Source: Candidatus Nomurabacteria bacterium RIFCSPLOWO2_01_FULL_39_17
GTDB taxonomy: Bacteria > Patescibacteriota > Minisyncoccia > Phycocordibacterales > UBA9973
NCBI GenBank assembly: GCA_001785805.1
Contig: MFUU01000001.1
Location: forward strand, 1 to 13,634
DNA: 13,634 nt
Direction: 5' to 3'
The first letter of the stretch is position 1; each line of letters begins with the position of its first letter. A model generated the notes under the pieces. The model searched no databases. It was not told the DNA's origin and saw only the letters and a list, made by a program, of their open reading frames with translations. Shown here one piece after another: positions 5,335 through 12,306 of the stretch. The translations under genes were made by a program, and so were the position numbers.

Positions 5335-6159
5335 ACTTACGATAATATCATAACAATAGAGAAACTGCTGAAAGCTTGGCAGGGATTTTTACGCGACAAG
5401 AAGGATAGAGTTGATGTGAACCTATTTCAAGCGAGACTGATGGATAATATATTCGACCTTTTTAATGATTTAAAAAACAAAACTTATAAGCACGGAGATT
5501 ATGTCGCCTTCAATATTTCAGATCCAAAACCGCGGCAAATACATAAAGCAAAAGTTCGGGATAGACTACTTCATCACTTAATTTACCAGGAGCTTTATGA
5601 GTATTTTGACAGGAGATTTATTGCCGATTCATATTCTTGCAGAGTAAACAAAGGCACACATAGAGCGATAAATAGATTTCGTCAAATGGCGCTTAAGGTG
5701 TCAAAAAATAATACCCGAACTTGCTGGATCCTTAAATGCGACATCAAAAAATTCTTCGCTTCCATCGACCACACTATACTACGATATATCGTAGCAGAAC
5801 AAATTAAAGACGAAAATATAAACTGGCTTATTTCACAAGTGATAGACAGTTTTCAAACACCAAGCCCAATATACGCCATGGCTGATATGTGTAAAGGGCT
5901 TCCGTTGGGGAACTTAACTTCCCAGATTCTAGTGAATATTTATATGAATGAGTTTGACCATTTTGTGAAAAGGGGATTGAAAGTGAAATATTACATCCGC
6001 TACGCGGATGATTTTGTGATATTAAGCGAAGACGGGAATTATCTTGAGAAGATACTACCGGAGATAAATAATTTTTTAGAGAAAAAATTAAAATTGCAAC
6101 TGCATCCGGATAAAGTTTTTATCAAAACGCTCGCTTCCGGGGTAGACTTCTTGGGCTAG
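5317..6159 (+). CDS. DGR reverse transcriptase, ending early at an in-frame amber codon
   Basis: 280 residues to the TAG at 6157-6159. It would copy the TR RNA into adenine-mutagenised cDNA. RT motifs are in order: the DPKPRQIHKAKVRDRLLHH block (about 69-87), DSYSCRVNKGTH, KCDIKKFF with catalytic Asp142, GLPLGNLTSQ (194-203) where the SQ is the motif-4 signature of DGR RTs, YIRYADD with catalytic YADD at 229-232, then HPDKVFI and GVDFLG. The frame continues after the TAG for 53 codons with convincing homology; family members have Trp there (FLGW), so TGG to TAG is the simplest change. The catalytic palm is complete but the C-terminal thumb tail is lost. The ATG at 5317 is chosen because the open upstream frame has no usual start; the run of eight G may act as a weak ribosome-binding site. 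Confidence 0.9.
   Translation: MKQFIHTYDNIITIEKLLKAWQGFLRDKKDRVDVNLFQARLMDNIFDLFNDLKNKTYKHGDYVAFNISDPKPRQIHKAKVRDRLLHHLIYQELYEYFDRRFIADSYSCRVNKGTHRAINRFRQMALKVSKNNTRTCWILKCDIKKFFASIDHTILRYIVAEQIKDENINWLISQVIDSFQTPSPIYAMADMCKGLPLGNLTSQILVNIYMNEFDHFVKRGLKVKYYIRYADDFVILSEDGNYLEKILPEINNFLEKKLKLQLHPDKVFIKTLASGVDFLG
5342..5350 (-). promoter_or_regulatory. Extended -10 box upstream of the avd ATG at 5334
   Basis: On the minus strand this reads TGA-TATTAT, followed by 7 nt and then ATG at 5334. This is the same -10-to-ATG spacing seen at the apparently leaderless plus-strand genes here, supporting 5334 as the true avd start. No good -35 was found. Confidence 0.45.
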
Positions 6160-6321
6160 GTGCATTTCCCGCATCATCGGGTGCTTCGAACGAGCACCAA
6201 AAAAAGAATGCTGAAAAACATTAAAAATGGCGCCAAAAGGGGAGCGGATCAGTCTTATCTGGGGATGCTTTCGCATGGGAATACACATAAATTGAAGGCG
6301 AGACTTTTAGATATGATATAA
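6157..6321 (+). pseudogene. In-frame C-terminal continuation of the RT after the amber codon
   Basis: After TAG (6157-6159) the RT frame reads VHFPHHRVLRTSTKKRM, then a variable stretch, then QSYLGMLSHGNTHKLK, and ends in TAA at 6319-6321. These are the conserved C-terminal (thumb) motifs of DGR RTs, with Trp expected at the TAG. Read through, the RT would be 334 residues, a normal family length. With no start codon of its own it is probably not made unless the amber is suppressed. The TAA lies inside the -10 box of the next gene. Confidence 0.85.
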
Positions 6322-6322
6322 T
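6292..6322 (+). promoter_or_regulatory. Promoter of the TraG/DUF87-like gene (leaderless type)
   Basis: TTGAAG (6292-6297), a 19-bp spacer and TATAAT (6317-6322) with a TGA extended -10. The ATG at 6331 follows after 8 nt. The -10 hexamer contains the TAA that ends the full-length RT frame. Confidence 0.65.
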
Positions 6323-6330
6323 TATAGCTA

Positions 6331-9087
6331 ATGCAACCTTCGTTTAGCGAAATGCCGAAGTTTCAAACTCCAGAAGAGGAGCTTGATTATTTGCGCGCTC
6401 ACATCTCTCGGCAGAGTCAGGAATTGGTGAATGCCGGACATACGGAAAATGTGTCAGAAAATGCCGCTAGGAATGTAATTGAACAATATAAGGAAATACC
6501 CATCACGCAAGCTCTGCATAAAGACAACATTATACAAGATAAAGAAAAAGAGGCTATTGTATTAAAGCTTAAACCGGAACCTCACGATGGAGTAATGGAA
6601 GAGCTTTTGGGTATCGTAATCACCAAGGGGATAAAAAATGCATTTGCCGTTGTCGAGACGATGAACAATCCGCACATTGATGATGATTTTCATCGTCTTC
6701 TGATCCAATATCTTAAGACAGGCAAAGTAATTGATGTGAAAGAAGGGACTTTGCTTTATAAATCTCTCAATATGACGCTTTTTGAGATAACTCTCCCCCC
6801 ACCGCAGGATGAGGCGGATAAGTCTAAAAGTTTTAAAGAATTTATCGGGGCAATGGAACAATTCTACGCCGGCATGCAGTCAATTTCGCTTGATAAAAAC
6901 AACGAGAAGGAATGTTACTTTACCCTGGAAGTGGCCTTAAGTAATCAAAGCGACGAAGTGGTGGTTTATGCCGCCATCCCCAACAAATATATTTCATTAT
7001 TTGAGAAACAACTTTCCGCTTTTTATCATAATGCTAAAGTCCTAGAAGTAAATGATGATTATAATATTTTCAATGAAAAAGGCGCATCGGTTGGAGCGTA
7101 TGCCGCGTTTTCGGAGCGTGGAGTATTGCCCATCAAGACTTATGACAATATAGATCATGACCCGATGAATACCATATTGAATGTTTTTTCAAAATTGCAA
7201 AAAGTAGGCGAAGGCGCGGCCATTCAGCTTGTTATCGCTCCTGCCGGCGCTAAATTTATGGACCAATTTCATATTATTTTGGATGATGTGAAAGACGGAA
7301 TGTCGGTCAAACACGCGGCGGATAATTTTTATAAATTTAACAAGGCATTTTTAAAAGCGGCTAAAGAATTATTTGTTGACCCAAAAAAGAAAGAAGAAAA
7401 GAAAGAGAAATATACAAGCGGCAGGCGAGCGGTGGACCAGGGCGCAGTGGAGAAAATAACCAATAAAATGAAAAGCACCATCATGAAAGCCAACATCCGG
7501 GTTATCACTTCTGCCGAAACGGAAGAAAGAGCTGGGGCCATCCTGCAAGAAATAGAATCATCTTTTAATCAATTTACCGAGGCGGCCAGCAACTCTTTTG
7601 TTTTTGAAAAATTTTCCGGCAATGATTTAAAAAAACTTTTCCATAACTTTTCTTTCCGCACCCTTTCAGACGATAAGATATTGCCGATGAATCTCAAAGA
7701 ACTTGCTTCGGTGTTTCATTTTCCAGTAGGTATCGGCAGCCAACCGCAACTCAAAGAAGCAAAATCAGGCATTGCTCCGGCACCGATAGAGATACCTCAA
7801 GAGGGCATACTGCTCGGCATTAATAGCTATAGAGGAAAAGATACAGAAATACATTTAGCGCGGGAAGACCGCATGAGACACTTTTATGTTATCGGTCAAA
7901 CCGGTACGGGTAAAACGAATATTATGCTCAATATGATTACGCAAGATATCAGAAACGGCGATGGCTGTTGCTATATTGACCCGCATGGCACTGATATCCA
8001 GACCATTTTGTCCCGCATTCCACCGGAAAGAATAAACGATGTTATTTATTTTGATCCAGCCTATACGGCGCGCCCAATGGGGCTTAATATGCTTGAATAT
8101 GATCCAGTGTATCCGGAACAAAAGACCTTTGTGGTTAATGAATTGATGGGAATTTTCAATAAACTTTTTGACATGAAGATTGGAGGCGGGGCAATGTTCG
8201 AGCAATATTTCCGCAATAGCGCGTTTCTAGTGATGGAAGACCCGCAGTCCGGCTCGACTCTGCTCGAAATTACCAGAGTGCTAGGTGATAAAGCGTTTCG
8301 AGAGATGAAACTCGCTAATTGCAAGAATCCGATTATCAAGCAATTCTGGGTTACCGCCGAACAAACCACCGGAGACCAATCTCTGGCGAATTTCGTGCCC
8401 TATATTTCTTCCAAATTTGATAACTTTATCTCCAACGATATTATGCGACCCGTAGTGCTTCAGCAAAATTCCGTCTTTAATTTCAGAAAAATAATGGATG
8501 AGAAAAAAATTCTTTTGGTAAATCTTTCGAAGGGTCGGTTGGGCGATATTAATGCGAATTTAATCGGGCTGGTGCTGGTCGGCAAGATACAAATGGCTGC
8601 GCTCTCGCGGGTAGATATGTTCGGCAAACCGATGAATGATTTTTATTTGTATATTGATGAATTTCAGAATGTTACCACCGATTCTATCACTTCTATTTTA
8701 TCTGAAGCTCGCAAATACAGACTTGCGCTGAACATCGCCCATCAATACATCACCCAATTGGAAGAAAATATAAAAAATGCCGTGTTTGGCAACGTAGGCT
8801 CAATGGCGGTATTCCGTGTCGGCACCGAGGATGCGACTTTTCTAGAACAGAGATTTAAGCCGATCTTTAACGCTCAAGATATTACCAAACTGGACAACTA
8901 TAATGCCTATGTAAATATGCTGGTGAATGGTCAGCCGGCAAAACCGTTCAATATAAAAACACTTCCGCCAGAGAACGGCAATGCTGGAGTGGTAGATAAT
9001 ATTAAAGAACTTTCATATATGAAATACGGCCGAGACAGGGGAGAAGTGGAAACGGAAATTATGGGCAGGTTTAAAACAATGGAGTAA
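6331..9087 (+). CDS. TraG/VirD4-like DUF87-type ATPase
   Basis: 918 residues. The N-terminal half (to about 490) has no domain I can name with confidence and includes a Lys/Glu-rich stretch near 350-365. The C-terminal half is a RecA-like motor: HFYVIGQTGTGKTN with Walker A GQTGTGKT at 522-529, CYIDPHGTD after it, and LYIDEFQN with Walker B Asp776-Glu777. It is followed by the TraG/TraD C-terminal pattern (ILSEARKYRLALNIAHQYI, NVGSMAVFRVG). Such ATPases pump DNA or couple substrates to type IV secretion or pilus systems; a large version is common in CPR genomes, and its substrate there is not established. No other secretion gene is in the window and no membrane helix is obvious, so it may be cytoplasmic. 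It is separate from the DGR by promoter, but its promoter overlaps the RT tail. Confidence 0.85.
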   Translation: MQPSFSEMPKFQTPEEELDYLRAHISRQSQELVNAGHTENVSENAARNVIEQYKEIPITQALHKDNIIQDKEKEAIVLKLKPEPHDGVMEELLGIVITKGIKNAFAVVETMNNPHIDDDFHRLLIQYLKTGKVIDVKEGTLLYKSLNMTLFEITLPPPQDEADKSKSFKEFIGAMEQFYAGMQSISLDKNNEKECYFTLEVALSNQSDEVVVYAAIPNKYISLFEKQLSAFYHNAKVLEVNDDYNIFNEKGASVGAYAAFSERGVLPIKTYDNIDHDPMNTILNVFSKLQKVGEGAAIQLVIAPAGAKFMDQFHIILDDVKDGMSVKHAADNFYKFNKAFLKAAKELFVDPKKKEEKKEKYTSGRRAVDQGAVEKITNKMKSTIMKANIRVITSAETEERAGAILQEIESSFNQFTEAASNSFVFEKFSGNDLKKLFHNFSFRTLSDDKILPMNLKELASVFHFPVGIGSQPQLKEAKSGIAPAPIEIPQEGILLGINSYRGKDTEIHLAREDRMRHFYVIGQTGTGKTNIMLNMITQDIRNGDGCCYIDPHGTDIQTILSRIPPERINDVIYFDPAYTARPMGLNMLEYDPVYPEQKTFVVNELMGIFNKLFDMKIGGGAMFEQYFRNSAFLVMEDPQSGSTLLEITRVLGDKAFREMKLANCKNPIIKQFWVTAEQTTGDQSLANFVPYISSKFDNFISNDIMRPVVLQQNSVFNFRKIMDEKKILLVNLSKGRLGDINANLIGLVLVGKIQMAALSRVDMFGKPMNDFYLYIDEFQNVTTDSITSILSEARKYRLALNIAHQYITQLEENIKNAVFGNVGSMAVFRVGTEDATFLEQRFKPIFNAQDITKLDNYNAYVNMLVNGQPAKPFNIKTLPPENGNAGVVDNIKELSYMKYGRDRGEVETEIMGRFKTME

Positions 9088-9088
9088 T

Positions 9089-9117
9089 TTGAATAATAAT
9101 TTTAAAACTGCTAAGAT
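9089..9117 (+). promoter_or_regulatory. Promoter of ndk (leaderless type)
   Basis: TTGAAT (9089-9094), a 17-bp spacer and TAAGAT (9112-9117) with a TGC extended -10. The ATG at 9126 is 8 nt beyond the -10, so the mRNA is expected to have essentially no leader. Confidence 0.6.
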
Positions 9118-9125
9118 GAGTTATT

Positions 9126-9710
9126 ATGAAACATCCAAAAGAAGAAAGAACATATGTAATGATCAAGCCGGACGGAGTCCGCAAGGGACTTACCGGGGAG
9201 ATTATACACCGCTTTGAACAGCGGGATTTAAAAATTGTGGCTCTTGAGATGTTTAGACCATCTCATAATCAACTTGATAACCACTATCCAAAAGATGAGG
9301 CGTGGATTACCCGGCTTGGTAAAAAAACTCTTTCTACTTATGAAAAATATGGTTATGACGCAATGATGGATTTTGGCACCCTCGAACCTGAGAAAATTGG
9401 CCCGGATATACGAAAATGGCTTATTGATTACATGGAATCTTCTCCATTAGTAAAAATGGTTGTGCAAGGGGTTCATGCCGTTGACGTTGTTCGCAAGATT
9501 GCTGGTCCAACTTTTCCTTATATTGCCGAAGTGGGAACTATTCGCGGAGATTTTTCTATTGATTCTCCTGCGCTAGCCAATAAAGAGAAAAGAGCGGTAA
9601 TGAACATCGTTCATTGTTCAGAAACGTTAGAAGAAGCCGAACACGAAATCAAGCATTGGTTTAGCGATAAAAAAACCTATGATTATAAACGTTTCGGCGT
9701 AGACGAATAA
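9126..9710 (+). CDS. ndk: Nucleoside diphosphate kinase, long form
   Basis: 194 residues against about 140 in typical bacteria. NDK moves the terminal phosphate from ATP to other NDPs through a phosphohistidine. N-terminal ERTYVMIKPDGVRKGLTGEII is the classical nucleotide-site start. The C-terminal half keeps VHAVDVVRKIAGPT, GTIRGDF and NIVHCSET with the active-site His163. The usual motif is NxxHGSDS, so Gly to Cys and Asp to Glu changes sit right at the catalytic His. The extra length is an insertion around residues 50-95 (HYPKDEAWITRLG, FGTLEPEKIGP), a long form I associate with CPR and some archaea. Activity is likely kept, because Lys13, the GTIRGDF arginine and His163 are present. With the adk-like genes this gives the cell nucleotide phosphate-transfer capacity. 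Confidence 0.92.
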   Translation: MKHPKEERTYVMIKPDGVRKGLTGEIIHRFEQRDLKIVALEMFRPSHNQLDNHYPKDEAWITRLGKKTLSTYEKYGYDAMMDFGTLEPEKIGPDIRKWLIDYMESSPLVKMVVQGVHAVDVVRKIAGPTFPYIAEVGTIRGDFSIDSPALANKEKRAVMNIVHCSETLEEAEHEIKHWFSDKKTYDYKRFGVDE

Positions 9711-9759
9711 ATATCGACACTTGTTTTTATTTCAAATTCGTGTTTGATTTTAAAAACCA

Positions 9760-9787
9760 TTGCAGAAAGTTTTTGGGATAGTATACT
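9760..9787 (+). promoter_or_regulatory. Promoter of the candidate small RNA
   Basis: TTGCAG (9760-9765), a 16-bp spacer and TATACT (9782-9787). Expected start is near 9794, the left end of a long base-paired region that no protein gene explains. Confidence 0.6.
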
Positions 9788-9793
9788 TTAAGT

Positions 9794-9951
9794 AGGGTTA
9801 TTTCCGATTATTACCTAGAACACTAATTTATGGGAGCTTCGATCGGGCTATGCCTTGGCCTAGCATGTCTAGCACCCACTTAGCTTTAAGCTATGGTAAT
9901 ATTTCTGAAATAGTCCTAAGAAGGTACCCCCGCTTTACGGGGTTTTTTCTT
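9794..9951 (+). ncRNA. Candidate structured small RNA, possibly 6S-like
   Basis: The 263-bp gap between ndk and the next gene holds a promoter, a foldable RNA and a terminator. The closing helix pairs 9793-9804 (TAGGGTTATTTC) with 9908-9919 (12 bp with two G-U pairs). After a small internal loop, TATTACC pairs with GGTAATA (7 bp). Then comes a large open middle with a terminal hairpin, GCTATGC-CTTG-GCCTAGC (9847-9864, one mismatch), and TGGG/CCCA pairing around it. A closing stem, large central bubble and terminal stem is the 6S RNA layout, in which the RNA mimics an open promoter and binds RNA polymerase. I see no sequence signature that proves 6S, so the family is a guess; a stand-alone structured RNA is the firmer claim. 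Confidence 0.5.
9928..9951 (+). terminator. Rho-independent terminator of the small RNA
   Basis: CCCCG (9928-9932), the loop CTTTA and CGGGG (9938-9942), followed by TTTTTTCTTT. It separates the candidate RNA from the membrane-protein gene at 9974. Confidence 0.85.
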
Positions 9952-9959
9952 TAAAATAA

Positions 9960-9967
9960 TATACAAT
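9960..9967 (+). promoter_or_regulatory. -10 region of the membrane-protein gene
   Basis: TATACAAT (TACAAT at 9962-9967) ends 6 nt before the ATG at 9974. There is no clear -35, as the upstream DNA is the terminator U-run. The spacing fits the leaderless pattern. Confidence 0.4.
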
Positions 9968-9973
9968 ACCGCA

Positions 9974-10351
9974 ATGGATCGAAAAAATCTTTTAATTCCC
10001 ATAGTATCGCTGATTATCCTAATTTTTATAATGAATTTTCTTGCCAATAAGTTTTACTGGTATTTTTCTATTTGGTATTTTGACATAATAATGCATTTTC
10101 TGGGCGGATTCTGGCTTGGGCTAGTTGCCGTTTATTGTTTTTCATACCAAAGTCTCTCTGGTAGCCCTGTTTTTAAAATATTGGCTTTTATATTATTAGT
10201 AGGATTAGGTTGGGAAGTTTTTGAAATCTTAATTAATAATTTTGCCGGCCAGATACCATTTAACATTATAGATACTCTTTTAGATATTGTTTTTGATATC
10301 TCCGGCGGGTTATGTGCTATTCTTTATTTATGGAAAAAATTGCCAAAATAA
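9974..10351 (+). CDS. Small polytopic membrane protein, YjdF/DUF2238-like
   Basis: 125 residues with about four hydrophobic segments: residues 7-26, about 36-55, about 67-85 and about 100-120. The motifs WYFDIIMHFLGGFWLGL, GLGWEVFEIL and DTLLDIVFDISGG resemble the Asp-His and Trp-Glu pattern of the YjdF/DUF2238 (and VanZ-like) inner membrane proteins, whose activity is not established. Charged residues conserved inside membrane segments (Asp and His of DIIMH, Glu of WEVFE, Asp of DTLLD) hint at a catalytic or transport role, but I assign none. The 3' end overlaps the next gene by 22 bases, so the two probably act or are regulated together, although the second also has its own -10 box. Confidence 0.7.
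   Translation: MDRKNLLIPIVSLIILIFIMNFLANKFYWYFSIWYFDIIMHFLGGFWLGLVAVYCFSYQSLSGSPVFKILAFILLVGLGWEVFEILINNFAGQIPFNIIDTLLDIVFDISGGLCAILYLWKKLPK
10293..10323 (+). promoter_or_regulatory. Internal promoter for the beta-CASP RNase gene
   Basis: TTGATA (10293-10298), a 19-bp spacer and TATTCT (10318-10323) with a TGC extended -10, all inside the end of the upstream membrane-protein gene. The ATG at 10330 is 6 nt downstream, matching the leaderless pattern and favouring that ATG over the one at 10312. Confidence 0.45.
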
Positions 10352-11694
10352 CATTTTGCGGAGGGACTGGCTCAGTTACTGGCGCCAACTTTCTTCTTGA
10401 AGTTGCAGGCAAGAAGATTTTAATTGATTGCGGTCTTGCTCAAGGTATAAAATTGGCGGATGATATGAACTGGGCGCCGTTTTCTTATGACCCGAAAGAT
10501 ATAGATGTCCTTTTTATTACTCATGCGCATGTTGATCATCTAGGCAGAGTTCCCAAATTAATCAATGACGGTTTTCGCGGAAAAATTTATTCTACTTTTC
10601 CGACCAAATCATTGGCTGGGCCGATGCTTGAAGATACAATGGAAATTTTATCCAGAAATACTGATTTTCATTTGGACAAAATTTATACCCCAGAAAATAT
10701 CAAGCTCGCGCTTTCATCTTGGCATGGATTTAATTATCACGAGAAAATTACTTTCAATCCGAATTTTTCCGCGAGCTTTTTCAATTCGGGTCATATCTTG
10801 GGTTCGGCAATGGTTGAATTTATTTACAATGGCAAGAAAATTCTTTTTACCGGCGACTTGGGTAATTCACCATCGCCGCTATTGCCGGACACTGAGAGAA
10901 TTACCGATGTGGACTATTTAATAATAGAAAGTGTTTATGGCGACAGGAATCATGAATCAAGAAATGAGCGCCGGAAGTTTCTGGAAGACATCATTGAAGA
11001 CAACTATAAAAGAAAAGGAACACTTATAATTCCAACCTTCTCGCTTGAACGCTCCCAAGAGCTTTTATTCGAGCTTAACGACTTGGTTGAAAATAATCGC
11101 ATACCGATAATGCCAATTTTCCTCGATTCTCCACTGGCCATTCGTTTAACCGAAGTCTTTAAGCAATATAAAAATTATTTTAATGAAAAAGCCCAAAAAG
11201 CGCTATCGCGGGATAAACACTTGTTTGATTTCCCGGGGCTACATTCTACCCTAAGGTCAGAAGAATCTAAAATGATTAACAATGTGCCCAATCCAAAGGT
11301 CGTTATTGCGGGCTCTGGAATGTCTGCAGGCGGGCGCATAGTGCACCATGAGAGGCATTATTTGCCGGATCCGAACAATACATTGCTCTTAACCGGATAT
11401 CAGGCCGCAGGAACTCCTGGACGCTTGATAGAAGAGGGGGTTAAAACTGTCCGTATATCTGGAGAATATGTGAATGTTCGAGCGCACATAGTGACTATTT
11501 ACGGATATTCAGGGCACAAAGATTCCGATGGATTGCTTAGTTTCGTAGAAGATACGCAAGATACCCTTAAAAAGATTTTTGTAGTTATGGGCGAGCCGAA
11601 ATCCACGATGTTTTTAGTACAAAAATTAAGAGACAACCTGGGACTGCAGGCATATGCGCCCGAGCAAGGGGATAGTGTTTCGCTTCCGTGTTAA
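10330..11694 (+). CDS. Beta-CASP metallo-beta-lactamase ribonuclease
   Basis: 454 residues from the ATG at 10330; an in-frame ATG at 10312 would add six residues (MCYSLF). I prefer 10330 because family proteins begin close to the ITFCGGTGSVTG strand and a -10 box ends 6 nt before it. Metallo-beta-lactamase motifs are clear: HAHVDH (65-70) binding two zinc ions, SGHILGSAMVEF, and FTGDLGN with its Asp. The beta-CASP insert shows IPTFSLERSQELLFEL, SGMSAGGRIVHH and LLLTGYQAAGTPGR, and the final His is in GYSGHKDSDGL. This is the YSH1/CPSF73-like family of RNA endo- and exonucleases, so a role in mRNA processing or decay is likely. It overlaps the upstream membrane-protein gene by 22 bases. Confidence 0.88.
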   Translation: MEKIAKITFCGGTGSVTGANFLLEVAGKKILIDCGLAQGIKLADDMNWAPFSYDPKDIDVLFITHAHVDHLGRVPKLINDGFRGKIYSTFPTKSLAGPMLEDTMEILSRNTDFHLDKIYTPENIKLALSSWHGFNYHEKITFNPNFSASFFNSGHILGSAMVEFIYNGKKILFTGDLGNSPSPLLPDTERITDVDYLIIESVYGDRNHESRNERRKFLEDIIEDNYKRKGTLIIPTFSLERSQELLFELNDLVENNRIPIMPIFLDSPLAIRLTEVFKQYKNYFNEKAQKALSRDKHLFDFPGLHSTLRSEESKMINNVPNPKVVIAGSGMSAGGRIVHHERHYLPDPNNTLLLTGYQAAGTPGRLIEEGVKTVRISGEYVNVRAHIVTIYGYSGHKDSDGLLSFVEDTQDTLKKIFVVMGEPKSTMFLVQKLRDNLGLQAYAPEQGDSVSLPC

Positions 11695-11700
11695 AAAATG

Positions 11701-11706
11701 TATAAT
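11701..11706 (+). promoter_or_regulatory. -10 box of the LOG-like gene
   Basis: A perfect TATAAT ending 6 nt before the ATG at 11713, and starting 6 nt after the upstream stop codon. No convincing -35. It overlaps an upstream in-frame ATG (11698), which is therefore unlikely to be the start. Confidence 0.6.
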
Positions 11707-11712
11707 AGGTTC

Positions 11713-12306
11713 ATGGATAACCCCTTTTTAAATGATAAACACGGGCACAGCCAGATAAAAATTTGCGTTTCCGGCGCAGCCGAAACCGGCCATTGCGGAG
11801 TAAATGCATTAGAAAAAGCCAAAGAGCTTGGACGTGAAATCGCCCGGCAAGGGATAATTTTAGTAACCGGAGCCACGACCGGGTTTCCATTTTGGGTAGC
11901 GATGGGCGCGAAGGAAATCGGCGGCGTGTCTATTGGCTTTTCTCCAGCGGCGTCCGAAAAAGAACATGTGGAAGTTTACAAATTGCCGGTTGATTATATG
12001 GATTTAATAATTTACACAGGTTTCGGTTATCCGGGACGCGATCTATTGTTAACCCGCTCGGTGGACGGAGTTATTTGTGGTTGTGGACGCATCGGAACCG
12101 TTCATGAATTCACTGTTGCCTTTGAAGACAACAAAACCATTGGTATTTATGAAGGACCTTGGGAAATGGGGAATGAACTTAAAGAAATTTTAGCAAAATC
12201 ACACCGCCCTTACGCCAAAGTTGTTTCCGGAAATGACCCAAAGAAATTAGTTGAAGATATGTTATTGATGATAAAAAAGAGTAAAATTTCCGAATATAAA
12301 ATTTAA
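11713..12306 (+). CDS. SLOG/LOG-family nucleotide-binding protein (TIGR00725-like)
   Basis: About 197 residues with a Rossmann-like SLOG fold. The N-terminal strand and loop KICVSGAAETGHCG is followed by LGREIARQGIILVTGATTGFP, the GxxxG nucleotide-phosphate region. GCGRIGTVHEF (123-133) corresponds to the LOG-family GGGxGTxxE motif, with Thr129 and Glu132 kept but a Gly replaced by Cys and then Arg. Relatives include cytokinin-activating nucleotide phosphoribohydrolases (once misnamed lysine decarboxylases) and sensor proteins binding nucleotide signals. The exact substrate cannot be read here. The start at 11713 is chosen over the in-frame ATG at 11698 because that one sits against a TATAAT box (11701-11706). 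The stop overlaps the convergent rplT stop by 4 bases. Confidence 0.78.
   Translation: MDNPFLNDKHGHSQIKICVSGAAETGHCGVNALEKAKELGREIARQGIILVTGATTGFPFWVAMGAKEIGGVSIGFSPAASEKEHVEVYKLPVDYMDLIIYTGFGYPGRDLLLTRSVDGVICGCGRIGTVHEFTVAFEDNKTIGIYEGPWEMGNELKEILAKSHRPYAKVVSGNDPKKLVEDMLLMIKKSKISEYKI

Noticed and set aside
6157..6159. TAG as a recoded sense codon (Trp) in this organism
   Set aside because: secY and the minus-strand adk-like gene both end in TAG exactly where their families end, so TAG works as a stop here; a mutation or variant in the RT is simpler.
10312..10329. Upstream ATG as the start of the beta-CASP RNase
   Set aside because: It adds six residues (MCYSLF) not expected before the first strand, and an extended -10 box ends 6 nt before the ATG at 10330, overlapping these codons.
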